Counted from the first letter of the stretch, positions 7,307 to 15,879 are shown. The stretch is DNA of 38,314 nt from JAISGQ01 sp045604945 (GCA_045604945.1 JAZUPA010000018.1:1-38314), one strand, 5' to 3'. Notes: a model not told the origin generated them from the letters alone. Translations and numbers: made by a program.

Positions 7307-8509
7307 ATGAGATGTAAAAGATGTCACGCTACAATAAGCGAAGGACGAAAATCCTGTCCCAATTGCGGAACACTGATAAGAAAGAAGAGAGGAAGCATAA
7401 CCCTTTCATCCCAGTCTGGAGTGGATGTAAATCCATTTGCAGACTGGATAAACGACACTGTATATAATATAAAGATGGCAGTGAGAAGAGACAGCAGGAT
7501 CCTGATACTTATGGTGGCGGTGCCGCTGGTTATTCTCGGCGCGGTGCTGCTTATCTCCTGCGGAGCCAGCTCATGTTCATGCAGCTGTTCCTGCGATTCG
7601 GGCAGAAGTGCAAAGATTCGTTATCAGGCAATGGAAAACTCCCGTGAGCCTTCTCTTCAGTGCGCGGTGGGCGATACCCTTTACTATGTGGCAGAGGGTA
7701 CTATAATGAGCCGCAGCGGAGATGAGACCTACAGAAGCATCTATAACAGCATAAGTGCAACAGATCTTCAGTCTGACGGCAAATATCTGTATTTCAGAGA
7801 GGGTAATGTCATAAAGCGCATCGAGAACGGCAAGACTTATGTATCAGGCGATAACAGTGCCGATACTGTCCTTGATTTCTCCTCGGATGAAAACTTTACT
7901 CTCGGATACTTTGTTGCAGAGGGCAAGGTGTACTACTATCTGAGAGAAGAAGGCTCAGAGTTTGCAACGCTTTATTCGGATGGACCTGTGTTCAGCGGCG
8001 CTGCAGATGAATTCGGCTATATGAAGGGCAGAATTTATTATACAGTATCCGCGACCGATGCATCATATGATATCTGCTCTGTAAATACAGACGGCACAGA
8101 CACAAAGACAGTTGTAAGAGAGGTACAGGACTACCAGCTCGGCGGAGGGTACATCTACGCCGTTGTCGCCGATTCTGAGGGCATCAGATACCTTGTCAGA
8201 TATGATGAAGCAGGCAAGGAGCTTGCAAAATGGAATATCGGGGCAATGACAGGAGGAGAATTATCCACGATAGCAGCCAATGATACCTGGGTGTGTATTG
8301 CAGTGGATTTGGAAAAGGGCAGTGTTGTATACAGACTTGAACACAACACCACCGACATTGCCGTTGTCTTCCCGTTTTCCGACAGAATCAGACTGACAGG
8401 CGTCAGCGGAGACTGGTACGCATTTGAAAGTACAGCAACAGATGAAGACGGAAAAACCACCGTCGATTATTCGATAAGAAACAGCAGAAACGGAAAATCA
8501 GCAATGTAG
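7307..8509 (+). CDS. Zinc-ribbon membrane protein with large extracytoplasmic beta-rich domain
   Basis: The 400-aa product begins with a four-cysteine zinc ribbon (C3, C6, C17, C20). A basic linker follows, then one membrane helix at about 65-84, and just outside it an unusual cysteine/serine run (SCGASSCSCSCSCD). The remaining 300 residues are rich in short repeated units of the type LYYVAEGTIM..., KYLYFREGNVIKRI and GRIYYTVSATD. These resemble a beta-propeller of the DUF5050 kind; that family link is a guess. The likely topology is ribbon in the cytoplasm and propeller outside. The start at 7307 has a GGGGTG site, and the promoter lies upstream. It is followed 11 bases later by cardiolipin synthase. 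Three proteins with the same N-terminal layout lie in the next operon. Confidence 0.82.
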   Translation: MRCKRCHATISEGRKSCPNCGTLIRKKRGSITLSSQSGVDVNPFADWINDTVYNIKMAVRRDSRILILMVAVPLVILGAVLLISCGASSCSCSCSCDSGRSAKIRYQAMENSREPSLQCAVGDTLYYVAEGTIMSRSGDETYRSIYNSISATDLQSDGKYLYFREGNVIKRIENGKTYVSGDNSADTVLDFSSDENFTLGYFVAEGKVYYYLREEGSEFATLYSDGPVFSGAADEFGYMKGRIYYTVSATDASYDICSVNTDGTDTKTVVREVQDYQLGGGYIYAVVADSEGIRYLVRYDEAGKELAKWNIGAMTGGELSTIAANDTWVCIAVDLEKGSVVYRLEHNTTDIAVVFPFSDRIRLTGVSGDWYAFESTATDEDGKTTVDYSIRNSRNGKSAM

Positions 8510-8520
8510 AAAGGATAGAA

Positions 8521-10056
8521 ATGAAACGTAAATGGTTTCATACACTGTTCAGGAGAAGAATGGTTGTGGCACTTATCATTCTCCTGCAGCTGGGAGTATT
8601 TGTGCTGCTGCTCTACAGCGGAAGTGTATATTCAAAGGCTCTGTCAGTGTTTTTTAATCTGATAAGCCTTATAGTATCGTTATATATCATAGTAAAACGC
8701 GAGATTGGCGCATATAAGCTGGCATGGGTGTTTCTGATACTGTTGTTTCCTGTGTTCGGAGGACTTCTGTATTTATACCTTCACTATCAGGAAGCAAACA
8801 AGCGCTATGCAAAGCGCCTTGACAGGATAGAAAATGTAAGCCGTGAGCTTTATCTCAGACCCGGAGACAGGAAAGAGGAAGCGCAGAAATCGGCGGAGGA
8901 GTACAGCCGCGAGATCAGTTATCTTCAGGATACCGCAGGCTTTCCTGTGTACGGAAACACCTCAACGGAATTTCTCCCCTCGGGTGAAAGAATGCTTGAA
9001 GCGCTTCTTGAAGAGCTTTCCAAAGCAGAAAGATATATATTTATCGAATCATTCATCATTGAAGAAGGCGTAATGTGGAACTCAATACTGAATGTGCTGA
9101 AGGACAAAGCGGCGCAGGGGGTTGAAGTACGCATTCTCTACGATGACATGGGATGTTTTCTCAAGCTGCCTGCAGACTATCCGAAGCAGCTGGCAGAATA
9201 CGGCATAAAATGCATGGTGTTCAATCCCTTCAGACCGCTTCTTGCAACGATTCAGAACAACCGCGACCACAGAAAAATCGCAGTTGTGGACGGAAAGAGC
9301 GCAATAACGGGGGGAGTGAATCTTGCGGATGAATATATTAATGCGGTGGAAAGATTCGGGGTATGGAAGGATGCGGCAGTGCTTCTTCGCGGTGAGGCAG
9401 CATGGAGCTTTACGCTGACATTCCTGCGAATGTGGGCGCTGGCAGAAAACTCATCGGAAGATTACCTGAGCTTTTATCCATGGAAAGAGAAAGAATGTGA
9501 AAGGGAAGATGACGGCTGGGTGATACCTTATGCCGACAGCCCCCTGGATGAAGAGAATATAAGCGAGCTTGTCTATCGCCACATGATAAGCAGCGCAAAG
9601 AAATATCTGTACATCTGCACACCTTATCTTGTGGTGGATGATACCATGCTTGCAGAGCTTTCGCTGGCAGCAAAGAGCGGCGTTGATGTAAGGATAATCA
9701 CACCCCATATATGGGATAAATGGTATGTCCATATGACAACACGCTCCTATTACAGAGAGCTTATAGATGCAGGGGTCAGAATTTATGAATATACCGACGG
9801 ATTCATACATTCAAAGACCTTTGTGTCAGATGATGAGACAGCAGTGGTCGGAACGGTGAATATGGACTACAGAAGCCTGTATCTTCATTTTGAGTGCGCG
9901 GCATGGATGTGTCGGAGCAGAGCGGTGCTTCAGGTCAGGGATGAGTTTATCAGAACTCTTGATATCTGCCAGGAGATAACGGAAGAAGAATGCAGATGCG
10001 GATTTTTCAGGAGACTTCTTCAGGGCATCTTCAGACTGTTTGCACCTTTGATGTAA
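8521..10056 (+). CDS. cls: Cardiolipin synthase (phospholipase D family)
   Basis: This enzyme joins two phosphatidylglycerols into cardiolipin and glycerol at the cytoplasmic membrane. The 511-aa protein has N-terminal membrane helices at about 14-35, 40-58 and 66-87. Two phospholipase D HKD motifs follow: HRKIAVVDGKSAITGGVN with its histidine at residue 250, and HSKTFVSDDETAVVGTVN with its histidine at residue 430. Both H-x-K-x4-D patterns are intact. The N-terminal WVFLILLFPVFGGLLYL segment is typical of bacterial Cls. It is preceded by an AAAGGA site and lies 11 bases after the zinc-ribbon gene, so it is co-transcribed with it. A strong terminator follows. Confidence 0.95.
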   Translation: MKRKWFHTLFRRRMVVALIILLQLGVFVLLLYSGSVYSKALSVFFNLISLIVSLYIIVKREIGAYKLAWVFLILLFPVFGGLLYLYLHYQEANKRYAKRLDRIENVSRELYLRPGDRKEEAQKSAEEYSREISYLQDTAGFPVYGNTSTEFLPSGERMLEALLEELSKAERYIFIESFIIEEGVMWNSILNVLKDKAAQGVEVRILYDDMGCFLKLPADYPKQLAEYGIKCMVFNPFRPLLATIQNNRDHRKIAVVDGKSAITGGVNLADEYINAVERFGVWKDAAVLLRGEAAWSFTLTFLRMWALAENSSEDYLSFYPWKEKECEREDDGWVIPYADSPLDEENISELVYRHMISSAKKYLYICTPYLVVDDTMLAELSLAAKSGVDVRIITPHIWDKWYVHMTTRSYYRELIDAGVRIYEYTDGFIHSKTFVSDDETAVVGTVNMDYRSLYLHFECAAWMCRSRAVLQVRDEFIRTLDICQEITEEECRCGFFRRLLQGIFRLFAPLM

Positions 10057-10074
10057 TTGTAATAAAAATGACTT

Positions 10075-10110
10075 CAGCCGATGCAGAGTGTTCTGCATCG
10101 GCTGTTTTTT
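10075..10110 (+). terminator. Intrinsic terminator after cls, possibly also serving birA
   Basis: A perfect 13-bp stem (CAGCCGATGCAGA and its complement, 10075-10104) with a GTGT loop is followed by TTTTTT. On the opposite strand it is followed by a T-rich run after a few bases, so it may work for the convergent birA operon as well. Confidence 0.9.
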
Positions 10111-10132
10111 GATATGAATGACTGAGGGTGCA

Positions 10133-10915
10133 TCATACTGTCCTGATGCTGATTTCGCCTGAGTGCAGAGCTTCGGTGCTGCCGTCGTCGTACCTGACAA
10201 CAAGCCTGCATTCATCATCGATATCAAGTGCCTCAGCGGCTCTGCAAGAGCCGCTTTTTATTACGTTGATGCGTTTTCCGATAACACAGCTTCTCCCTCG
10301 GTATTCGCTGATGAAATCCCCGTGCTCAATATCGCTGAAAAATCCGACAAAGCAATTGATGAAGGCTGAAACAAGGTCATTTCTGAGGTTTTCACGTCTT
10401 TCGGGGAAGATATACCCTGCAATACCCTTCAGCTCATCGGGAAAACCCTCATCGGGAGCATACACATTTATTCCGACGCCCACGATAACGCTGATTTCCC
10501 CATCGGGGGAATGGAGCACCTCAGTAAGGATTCCGCAGACCTTTCTGCCGTGCAGAATCAGGTCGTTGACCCATTTTATCTGCGGCTTTTCACCGCCAAG
10601 TGCCTCAATTGCCCTGCAGGCAGCAACGGCAGCAGCAGGGGTCAGCAGCATCAGCTTTTCCGCGCTCTGAGTAAATTTAAGGCGCAGACTCAGATAAAGC
10701 CCTGTATCATGGGGCGAAAAGAAGCTTCTTCCAAGCCTTCCTTTGCCTGCAGTCTGGGAAAGCGCAATGAGCGCACATTCCTTTCCGGATGCACGCTCTT
10801 TCAGTATATTGTTTGTGGAGGTTACTTCGCTTCGGCACTCAACCTCCAGAGCCGAAGCGCGCCCTGAAAGAGAATCGCTGATTCTCTTTTCGCAAAGCTT
10901 ATCGATATTGCTCAA
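10133..10915 (-). CDS. birA: Biotin-[acetyl-CoA-carboxylase] ligase, catalytic domain only
   Basis: BirA activates biotin as biotinyl-AMP and attaches it to the biotin carrier lysine of carboxylases. The protein shows the biotinyl-AMP binding loop GKGRLGRSFFSP, the KWVNDLILHGRKVCGIL motif and a small C-terminal SH3-like domain. There is no N-terminal helix-turn-helix, so it should be an enzyme without the repressor function of bifunctional BirA. The open frame extends to an ATG at 11029, but that would overlap the upstream gene by over 100 bases. I prefer the TTG at 10915, which has a GAGGG site 8 bases upstream and gives 260 aa. It is the last gene of the zinc-ribbon operon, starting about 10 bases after the previous stop. 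Start is uncertain; identity is firm. Confidence 0.9.
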   Translation of the reverse strand: MSNIDKLCEKRISDSLSGRASALEVECRSEVTSTNNILKERASGKECALIALSQTAGKGRLGRSFFSPHDTGLYLSLRLKFTQSAEKLMLLTPAAAVAACRAIEALGGEKPQIKWVNDLILHGRKVCGILTEVLHSPDGEISVIVGVGINVYAPDEGFPDELKGIAGYIFPERRENLRNDLVSAFINCFVGFFSDIEHGDFISEYRGRSCVIGKRINVIKSGSCRAAEALDIDDECRLVVRYDDGSTEALHSGEISIRTV

Positions 10916-10925
10916 TATCAAGCCC

Positions 10926-11546
10926 TCATTTTCTTGAATATCTCTGGGACTGACCGTTGGAAAGCAGAGTAAACACTGCGGTGTCTCTGTCAACGCTGAA
11001 TAAAAGGGTGATAACCTCTCCGTCATCATAGTGTATTTCCATAAGGTCGCCGCTTATGAAATACTGGCCGCTTCTGTAAACCTTTTCGCTGCCCTGGCTG
11101 AGAACAAGAATGTTTATCCCGCCGTCGGCAGTAAGCTCAACTGAAACAGACCCGTCGGAATCCTCCGAAATCCAGACGCCGCATATCTCAGGCTCTGAAC
11201 AGCTGCTGCTGCAGATAACAGAAACAGTAATGACTGCGGTCAGAAGCAAAAGGATAAAACAGCAGACTATTATTCTGTTCTGCCGTCGTGTGGTTGTCCT
11301 GCCGAAAAGAGAAGCAGCCTTGCCTGCACAGCCTGTCAGAAAGCTGTCGGCTTTTTTGAATACACCCTGAATAAAAGAGATGGCTTTTTCCGTAAAGGTC
11401 GGAGGAGGGGGAGGCGCTGCATAATAATCTGCATCTCCCGAAACCTCTCTGGCGATGCCGCGGTTTCCGCCGCCCCAGCATTCGCCGCATCTGGTGCATT
11501 GCTTTGTTCTGCTGTCAATCTCACCGCCGCATATGGCACAACGCAT
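10926..11546 (-). CDS. Zinc-ribbon membrane protein with small lipocalin-like outer domain
   Basis: The 206-aa protein starts with a four-cysteine ribbon (C3, C6, C17, C20), then a proline run (PPPPP) and an amphipathic stretch. One membrane helix follows at about 91-112, ending in CSSSC. The ~90-residue C-terminal domain begins with ICGVWISEDSDGSVSVEL and continues with alternating beta-like segments ending RYSRK. Such a G-x-W opening plus beta strands resembles small lipocalin-like domains of the DUF5640 type; this is a visual impression only. The ribbon should face the cytoplasm and the beta domain the outside. It lies 17 bases after the preceding zinc-ribbon gene and immediately before birA. 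Confidence 0.78.
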   Translation of the reverse strand: MRCAICGGEIDSRTKQCTRCGECWGGGNRGIAREVSGDADYYAAPPPPPTFTEKAISFIQGVFKKADSFLTGCAGKAASLFGRTTTRRQNRIIVCCFILLLLTAVITVSVICSSSCSEPEICGVWISEDSDGSVSVELTADGGINILVLSQGSEKVYRSGQYFISGDLMEIHYDDGEVITLLFSVDRDTAVFTLLSNGQSQRYSRK

Positions 11547-11563
11547 TGAATCGACCTCCGCGG

Positions 11564-12502
11564 TTACTTTCTGTTAAGGGTTATATCACCCTGAGAGCAG
11601 CGGAAAACGATCTGGTTGTTGTTGACGACCTTGGAATAGCCCACAACATTGATAATATCATCGGTATAAGGAACCTTTATGATAAGATCGGTACGTCCGT
11701 CATCCTGCACTGTAAAGGAGCCGGTGGTTTTTACAGTCACAAAGCCTACCTTGAAGCTGACGTTTGCGTTTCCGTTTTTATCAATGGTTATGTTTATTGT
11801 CTTAATTTTTGAACCTATGACGGTGATGTTGAGAGCGGAAATATCAGCAGTCCACTTGCCCACAGAAGTATCTCTGATAAGCTGACCGACAGGCGCAGCA
11901 GTGGTAGTGGGCTTGGTGGTAGTTGTTGTTCTCTTTGTTGTGGTAGTGGTGCTTCGGGTTGTTTTAACGGTAGTAGTGGTGGTTGTCGTTGCAGAAGTGG
12001 TTGTAGTTGTGGTTGGGGCATCGGTTGCAGATACTGTATCACTTGCAGAGGTGATAAGTATCTGTGAATCATCATTCTGATCGGGGATATCCTGAGAAGA
12101 AGTGATAGAGCGGAAAAGCTCTGCAGTATACTCAATGGGATTTTTGCCCCTAATAAGCAGAATACCGCTTAGAAGTATGATAACAAGAAGCACTGTGATA
12201 AGAGCAATGAGAAGACCGCGAACAAAACAGCCCGAAGCCTTCTTTCGCTTGTTTTCCTCCATGCTGCCGTAGTATCCGCTGTAGGTCTCCTGCAGCTCGT
12301 CGCCGTATTTTTTGTGCTGACCTATATACTCGCGCTGCTCAGGAGGAAGATTGTCCTCAGGGGTAACATCAACAGTGGCAGCGGTCTTTTTTGCCAGTTC
12401 ATCGTTAAGGTCCTGTCCGTTGCGGATTTTCTGAGGAGCACCGCAGTAAGGGCAGAAGCGGTCACCGTCGAGAATCTGGGCGGCACATTTTGTACAGAAC
12501 AT
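11564..12502 (-). CDS. Zinc-ribbon membrane protein with threonine-rich linker
   Basis: The 312-aa protein has the same layout as its neighbours. It has a zinc ribbon (C3, C6, C17, C20), a charged linker, and a membrane helix near 94-117. A long threonine-rich segment (about 163-202, with Arg and Lys spacers) is likely an extended, possibly glycosylated, wall-spanning linker. A C-terminal beta-rich domain of about 100 residues starts around SVGKWTADISAL and ends ITLNRK. The true start is the ATG at 12502, with a GGAG site; the preceding in-frame TTG is too close to it. It begins 12 bases after the previous zinc-ribbon gene. Function is unknown; the GKW opening parallels GRW and GVW in the sister proteins. 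Confidence 0.78.
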   Translation of the reverse strand: MFCTKCAAQILDGDRFCPYCGAPQKIRNGQDLNDELAKKTAATVDVTPEDNLPPEQREYIGQHKKYGDELQETYSGYYGSMEENKRKKASGCFVRGLLIALITVLLVIILLSGILLIRGKNPIEYTAELFRSITSSQDIPDQNDDSQILITSASDTVSATDAPTTTTTTSATTTTTTTVKTTRSTTTTTKRTTTTTKPTTTAAPVGQLIRDTSVGKWTADISALNITVIGSKIKTINITIDKNGNANVSFKVGFVTVKTTGSFTVQDDGRTDLIIKVPYTDDIINVVGYSKVVNNNQIVFRCSQGDITLNRK

Positions 12503-12514
12503 CAAATCACTCCG

Positions 12515-13528
12515 TTAATCAAGCTTTTCAAAAGAATATGTATGAGACGGGTCATCGCGGTTTGAAATTATCATAGTGTTCGTATCTTTGTCGATATTAC
12601 AGATGACATCAACACTGATTTTTTCTCCGTAATAGTCGAGGTCAAGAGAAATAACGGTACTGTCTCCGTCAGCGGAAAGCTTATAGGTACCTATCAGGTC
12701 GTAGCCTGCCAGCAGGGAATCCTGGGGGAGAATCTTCATATCACCGTTTTCTTCAAATTCCCATACAGTATCCACAGTGGTGAAGGGGATGCCTGTAATA
12801 CCGAATCTGAGAGGTTCGATTTCGCCCTGCCAACGTCCGACGACTGCAGGAGTGGAGCTTCCGTTTCCTGTGATGATAAACAGAAGGGCAATAAGAAAGA
12901 CTGTAATGATTGCAGCGCCTGCAACCGCCATGACAACAGGCTTCGGAATGTTCTTTCTCTTGCTGAAGCGGTCAGCGTCATCTATGGACATTTTTACATA
13001 TACATAGCCTTCAGGCAGACGTTCAAGAACAACCTTTGATGCATCATCTGCCGATTTGCTCTCACGAAGCTGAGCCTTCATGCGGTTGTATTCTCTGACT
13101 GCTGCAGTCTCGGCAGAGGAAGATTCCCTGATAGCCGCAAAGGTAAGGGTGCGGTCGAGGTCTTCCTTTTCGGGAGCAGGAGCGGGGGATGGAGCAGGTG
13201 CAGGCTTCGGTGCTGCTGCATTATTGGGTCTGGGGGCAGCAGGCTGCCTGGGGGGCTGAGTCTGCTTCGGGGCAGGGGGAGGTGTCGGCGCAGCAGGCTT
13301 TGGCGCGGTATATTGTGCAGACTCGGGAATGGGAGCGTAAACAGGGGGTACATAAACATCGCTCACGGGATGCGCTGCGGTTTCGGGTGTATAGTAAGGC
13401 TCGCCCTGTGAAGCGGCAACATGGGCAGATGCTGTTTTGGGTGTGCGCCGAGCAGTCATATCTGTGCCGCACTTGGGGCATACGGTTTCATTTTTATAGG
13501 TGCGTCGTCCGCATTTTGGGCAGATCAT
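12515..13528 (-). CDS. Zinc-ribbon membrane protein with proline-rich linker
   Basis: First gene of the operon, 337 aa. Cysteines C3, C6, C17 and C20 form the ribbon. Residues about 50-120 are rich in proline and alanine. A charged region with an AAVREYNRMKAQLRESK helix follows, then a membrane helix at about 197-220. The C-terminal ~110-residue domain begins VVGRWQGEIEPL and contains VWEFEENGDMKILP and SVDVICNIDKDTNTMIIS, a lipocalin-like strand pattern as in the two following proteins. The ATG at 13528 has a GGCGGG site; upstream in-frame codons are not used. Here the linker precedes the helix and so would be cytoplasmic, unlike the Thr-rich linker of the next protein. Confidence 0.78.
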   Translation of the reverse strand: MICPKCGRRTYKNETVCPKCGTDMTARRTPKTASAHVAASQGEPYYTPETAAHPVSDVYVPPVYAPIPESAQYTAPKPAAPTPPPAPKQTQPPRQPAAPRPNNAAAPKPAPAPSPAPAPEKEDLDRTLTFAAIRESSSAETAAVREYNRMKAQLRESKSADDASKVVLERLPEGYVYVKMSIDDADRFSKRKNIPKPVVMAVAGAAIITVFLIALLFIITGNGSSTPAVVGRWQGEIEPLRFGITGIPFTTVDTVWEFEENGDMKILPQDSLLAGYDLIGTYKLSADGDSTVISLDLDYYGEKISVDVICNIDKDTNTMIISNRDDPSHTYSFEKLD

Positions 13529-13572
13529 AATATTCCCGCCTTTAACATAGATTGTTGACATTTATGAAAATT

Positions 13573-13601
13573 ATTATATCACACAATAAAGAGATTGTGA
13601 A
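13573..13601 (-). promoter_or_regulatory. Promoter of the zinc-ribbon/birA operon
   Basis: TTCACA (13601-13596), a 17-base spacer and TATAAT (13578-13573), with a TG one base upstream of the -10 (extended -10). Confidence 0.82.
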
Positions 13602-13612
13602 CAGTAATATGG

Positions 13613-13643
13613 AAAAAACACCCCGACATTTTTTGTCGGGGTG
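13613..13643 (-). terminator. Intrinsic terminator after the PfoR-like gene
   Basis: A perfect 10-bp stem (CACCCCGACA and its complement, 13619-13643) with a 5-base loop, followed on the minus strand by TTTTTT. It insulates the zinc-ribbon operon from the gene upstream. Confidence 0.9.
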
Positions 13644-13650
13644 CAGAATT

Positions 13651-14727
13651 TTAAGAAGAAAGCTTCATATCGCCGCTGCCGATAAGATTAAGCTTGCGCA
13701 TTCCCTCAGAGATGAGAAGTGCAAGAATGGCAGGAAGAATGAATTCAAGCAGGGCAATAATGCCGAGGGTTTCCCATATTCCGCTGCCGTCAGCAAGCAT
13801 GGTATCAAAGGTCATGATGGGACCTACGAGACCTGAAGTACCCATACCTGCACCGGTAGCATTGCACTTGAGCTTGAATACACAGGTGCTGATGGGACCG
13901 AGAACGGCGCTGGTGAGAATGGCAGGGAACCAGATAAGGGGACGTCTGATTATGTTCTGAATCTGAATCATGGATGTACCGATGCCCTGGGCGATAAGTC
14001 CGCCAACGCGGTTTTCCCTGTAGCTTGCAACTGCAAAGCCAACCATCTGAGCACAGCAGCCAACAACCGCAGCGCCTGCGGCAATACCGCTGAGACCGAG
14101 GGAAATACCGATAGCTGCAGAGCTGATGGGGAGGGTAAGAGCCATGCCCATGAGAACAGAAACAACAATACCCATAAGGAAGGGCTGCTGCTCTGCACCC
14201 CAGTTGATGAGACCGCCGATGTAGGTCATGAAGGATGAAATGGGAGGACCGAGAAGGAGACCCACTGCAGAGCCTACGGCGATACCTGTAAAGGGAGTGA
14301 TGATGATATCCAGTGCAGTTTTGCCTGAAACAAGATGTGCGATTTCAATGGCGGTATATGCTGCAAGAAAAGCACCGAGAGGCTCACCGGGACCTCTGAG
14401 AACCATGGCACCGTCTGTGATAAGAGTACCTGCAAGAATGTTGCTTGCATAAGCACCTATCATACCGGAAACGCCTGCAGCTGCAACCACTAGAGGGGAT
14501 GCCTCTTTAAGCTTGACTGCAACGCCAACGCCGATGCCTGCGCCTGTGATGAACTTTGCAACGGTGGATATGGTGACAATCAGAGAGCCGATAGCATTGT
14601 CGGTACCGATAATAGCACCTATCTGACCGAGGATGGTACCTGCAATGAGGGTGCAGAAAAGACCGAGTGCCATGCCCGAGAGACCGTCAATGAAGAATCT
14701 GTTGAGAAAATTCAGTATACGCTTCAT
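13651..14727 (-). CDS. PTS EIIC-like/PfoR-family membrane protein
   Basis: The 358-aa protein is almost entirely hydrophobic, with about nine or ten membrane segments. It begins MKRILNFLNRFFIDGLSGMA. This opening and the glycine-rich segments (GAGIGVGVAVKLKEASP, ATGAGMGTSGLVGP) match the EIIC_2 family, which includes the C. perfringens PfoR protein once described as a regulator of perfringolysin. No EIIA, EIIB or HPr domain is fused or encoded nearby, so phosphotransfer coupling is not shown; transport substrate is unknown. An AAAGGA site precedes the ATG. It has its own promoter and terminator. Family placement is from memory of conserved segments. Confidence 0.82.
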   Translation of the reverse strand: MKRILNFLNRFFIDGLSGMALGLFCTLIAGTILGQIGAIIGTDNAIGSLIVTISTVAKFITGAGIGVGVAVKLKEASPLVVAAAGVSGMIGAYASNILAGTLITDGAMVLRGPGEPLGAFLAAYTAIEIAHLVSGKTALDIIITPFTGIAVGSAVGLLLGPPISSFMTYIGGLINWGAEQQPFLMGIVVSVLMGMALTLPISSAAIGISLGLSGIAAGAAVVGCCAQMVGFAVASYRENRVGGLIAQGIGTSMIQIQNIIRRPLIWFPAILTSAVLGPISTCVFKLKCNATGAGMGTSGLVGPIMTFDTMLADGSGIWETLGIIALLEFILPAILALLISEGMRKLNLIGSGDMKLSS

Positions 14728-14765
14728 ATGGACATCCTTTCCTTTGCTTACAAATTACGAATAAT

Positions 14766-14794
14766 AATATAACTGTTTGATTTGTGTTTATCAA
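14766..14794 (-). promoter_or_regulatory. Promoter of the PfoR-like gene
   Basis: TTGATA (14794-14789), 17 bases, TATATT (14771-14766), in an AT-rich intergenic stretch between the nucleotidyltransferase stop and this gene. Confidence 0.72.
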
Positions 14795-14846
14795 TTGTAA
14801 AATTGACCTAATATAATCAACAAAAAGAAAGGATTTATAGAGACAG

Positions 14847-15740
14847 TTATTTAAAAAGGGGAGAGGGATAGGTGCCGTTGCTGTGCAGCTTTGAAAGGAT
14901 TTCTCTGACTTTTGAGGCATCATCGCGGTATGTGATTCCGTACCAGTCGCAGTCAATGGGAACTGCAGTGACAATGAGCTGTCCGTCTGCAATCATGCTG
15001 TTTATCATCACAGGGAGAGGAAGCTCACTTTTGAGGTCGTTTTCGGGGAGCTCGTTGAAAAATCTGTCAAAGTAAGGCTGTGCAAGGGTTGTAAAGGAAG
15101 GAGATACAGCCCAGACGTTCATTGAAACAGGGGTGTTGTCAGAAAAGGGGATACCTGTACCGCTTCTGACAACTCCGTCAGAATTGAGTGCAATGCCGTC
15201 GGTTTCGCGTACGGAAATCAGTTCGCCGTCCTGAGAGAGACTGCATATTCCTCTGGTAACAGGTCCGCAGTCAGAAAGAGTTTTGCTGATGGGGAAAACC
15301 GCAAGGCCTGTCTGGGATTCGGTCATTGTATTCATGAATGCGGACATACGCTGCAGGGTCTCCTTGCCGTAATAGTCGTCAGCATTGATAACCAGAGTGG
15401 GGTAGTCGATAAACTGAGCGGCACACATGAGAGCGTGAGCGGTGCCGTAGGGCTTCACTCTGTCCTCGGGAGGGTCGAAAAAAGCAGGCAGGGAATCCTC
15501 TTCCTGCTCGCAGATTATTATTTCATACTTTTCCATAAGCTCGCTGTAGCGCATTTCCATCATGGCGCGGGCGCTTTTGCGCACAACGATGATAATTCGG
15601 TCAAAGCCGGATTCAATAGCATCATAAACAGAATAATCAAGAATTGCTTCGCCGTTGGGACCAAAGGGAACAAACTGCTTTTCGCCGCCGAAACGAGAAC
15701 CCAATCCGGCAGCCATAATAAGTAATGATGTAGAAACCAT
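14847..15740 (-). CDS. Sugar-phosphate nucleotidyltransferase-like protein
   Basis: A 297-aa cytoplasmic protein with a GT-A-type nucleotidyltransferase fold. The nucleotide-binding loop LLIMAAGLGSRFGGEKQ is at the N-terminus, followed by PNGEAILDYSVYDAIESGF and a metal-binding LVINADDYYG near residue 120. The C-terminal part includes a DCDWYGITYRDD segment. It resembles the GlmU/GalU-like nucleotidyltransferases of Clostridia whose substrate is unknown; it lacks the fused C-terminal domains of GlmU. The ATG at 15740 has a GGAGG site 8 bases upstream; the in-frame TTG at 15755 is part of that site. A promoter sits close upstream. Exact sugar and nucleotide cannot be stated. Confidence 0.82.
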   Translation of the reverse strand: MVSTSLLIMAAGLGSRFGGEKQFVPFGPNGEAILDYSVYDAIESGFDRIIIVVRKSARAMMEMRYSELMEKYEIIICEQEEDSLPAFFDPPEDRVKPYGTAHALMCAAQFIDYPTLVINADDYYGKETLQRMSAFMNTMTESQTGLAVFPISKTLSDCGPVTRGICSLSQDGELISVRETDGIALNSDGVVRSGTGIPFSDNTPVSMNVWAVSPSFTTLAQPYFDRFFNELPENDLKSELPLPVMINSMIADGQLIVTAVPIDCDWYGITYRDDASKVREILSKLHSNGTYPSPLFK

Positions 15741-15764
15741 AATACAAACCTCCAATACAATTTA

Positions 15765-15792
15765 ATTATACCCCATTTTTTCCTCCAGTCAA
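15765..15792 (-). promoter_or_regulatory. Promoter of the nucleotidyltransferase gene
   Basis: TTGACT (15792-15787), a 16-base spacer and TATAAT (15770-15765). The leader is very short, about 15-20 bases to the start codon. Confidence 0.78.
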
Positions 15793-15850
15793 TATTCTGA
15801 CAGAAATAACAAAATTCATATTTTGTTCTCATTAATTGCAAAAAAGCATG

Positions 15851-15879
15851 TTGTTTTGCATGAAATTGCGATGTATAAT
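15851..15879 (+). promoter_or_regulatory. Promoter of the AI-2E family permease gene
   Basis: TTGTTT (15851-15856), 17 bases, TATAAT (15874-15879), divergent from the nucleotidyltransferase promoter. Confidence 0.75.
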
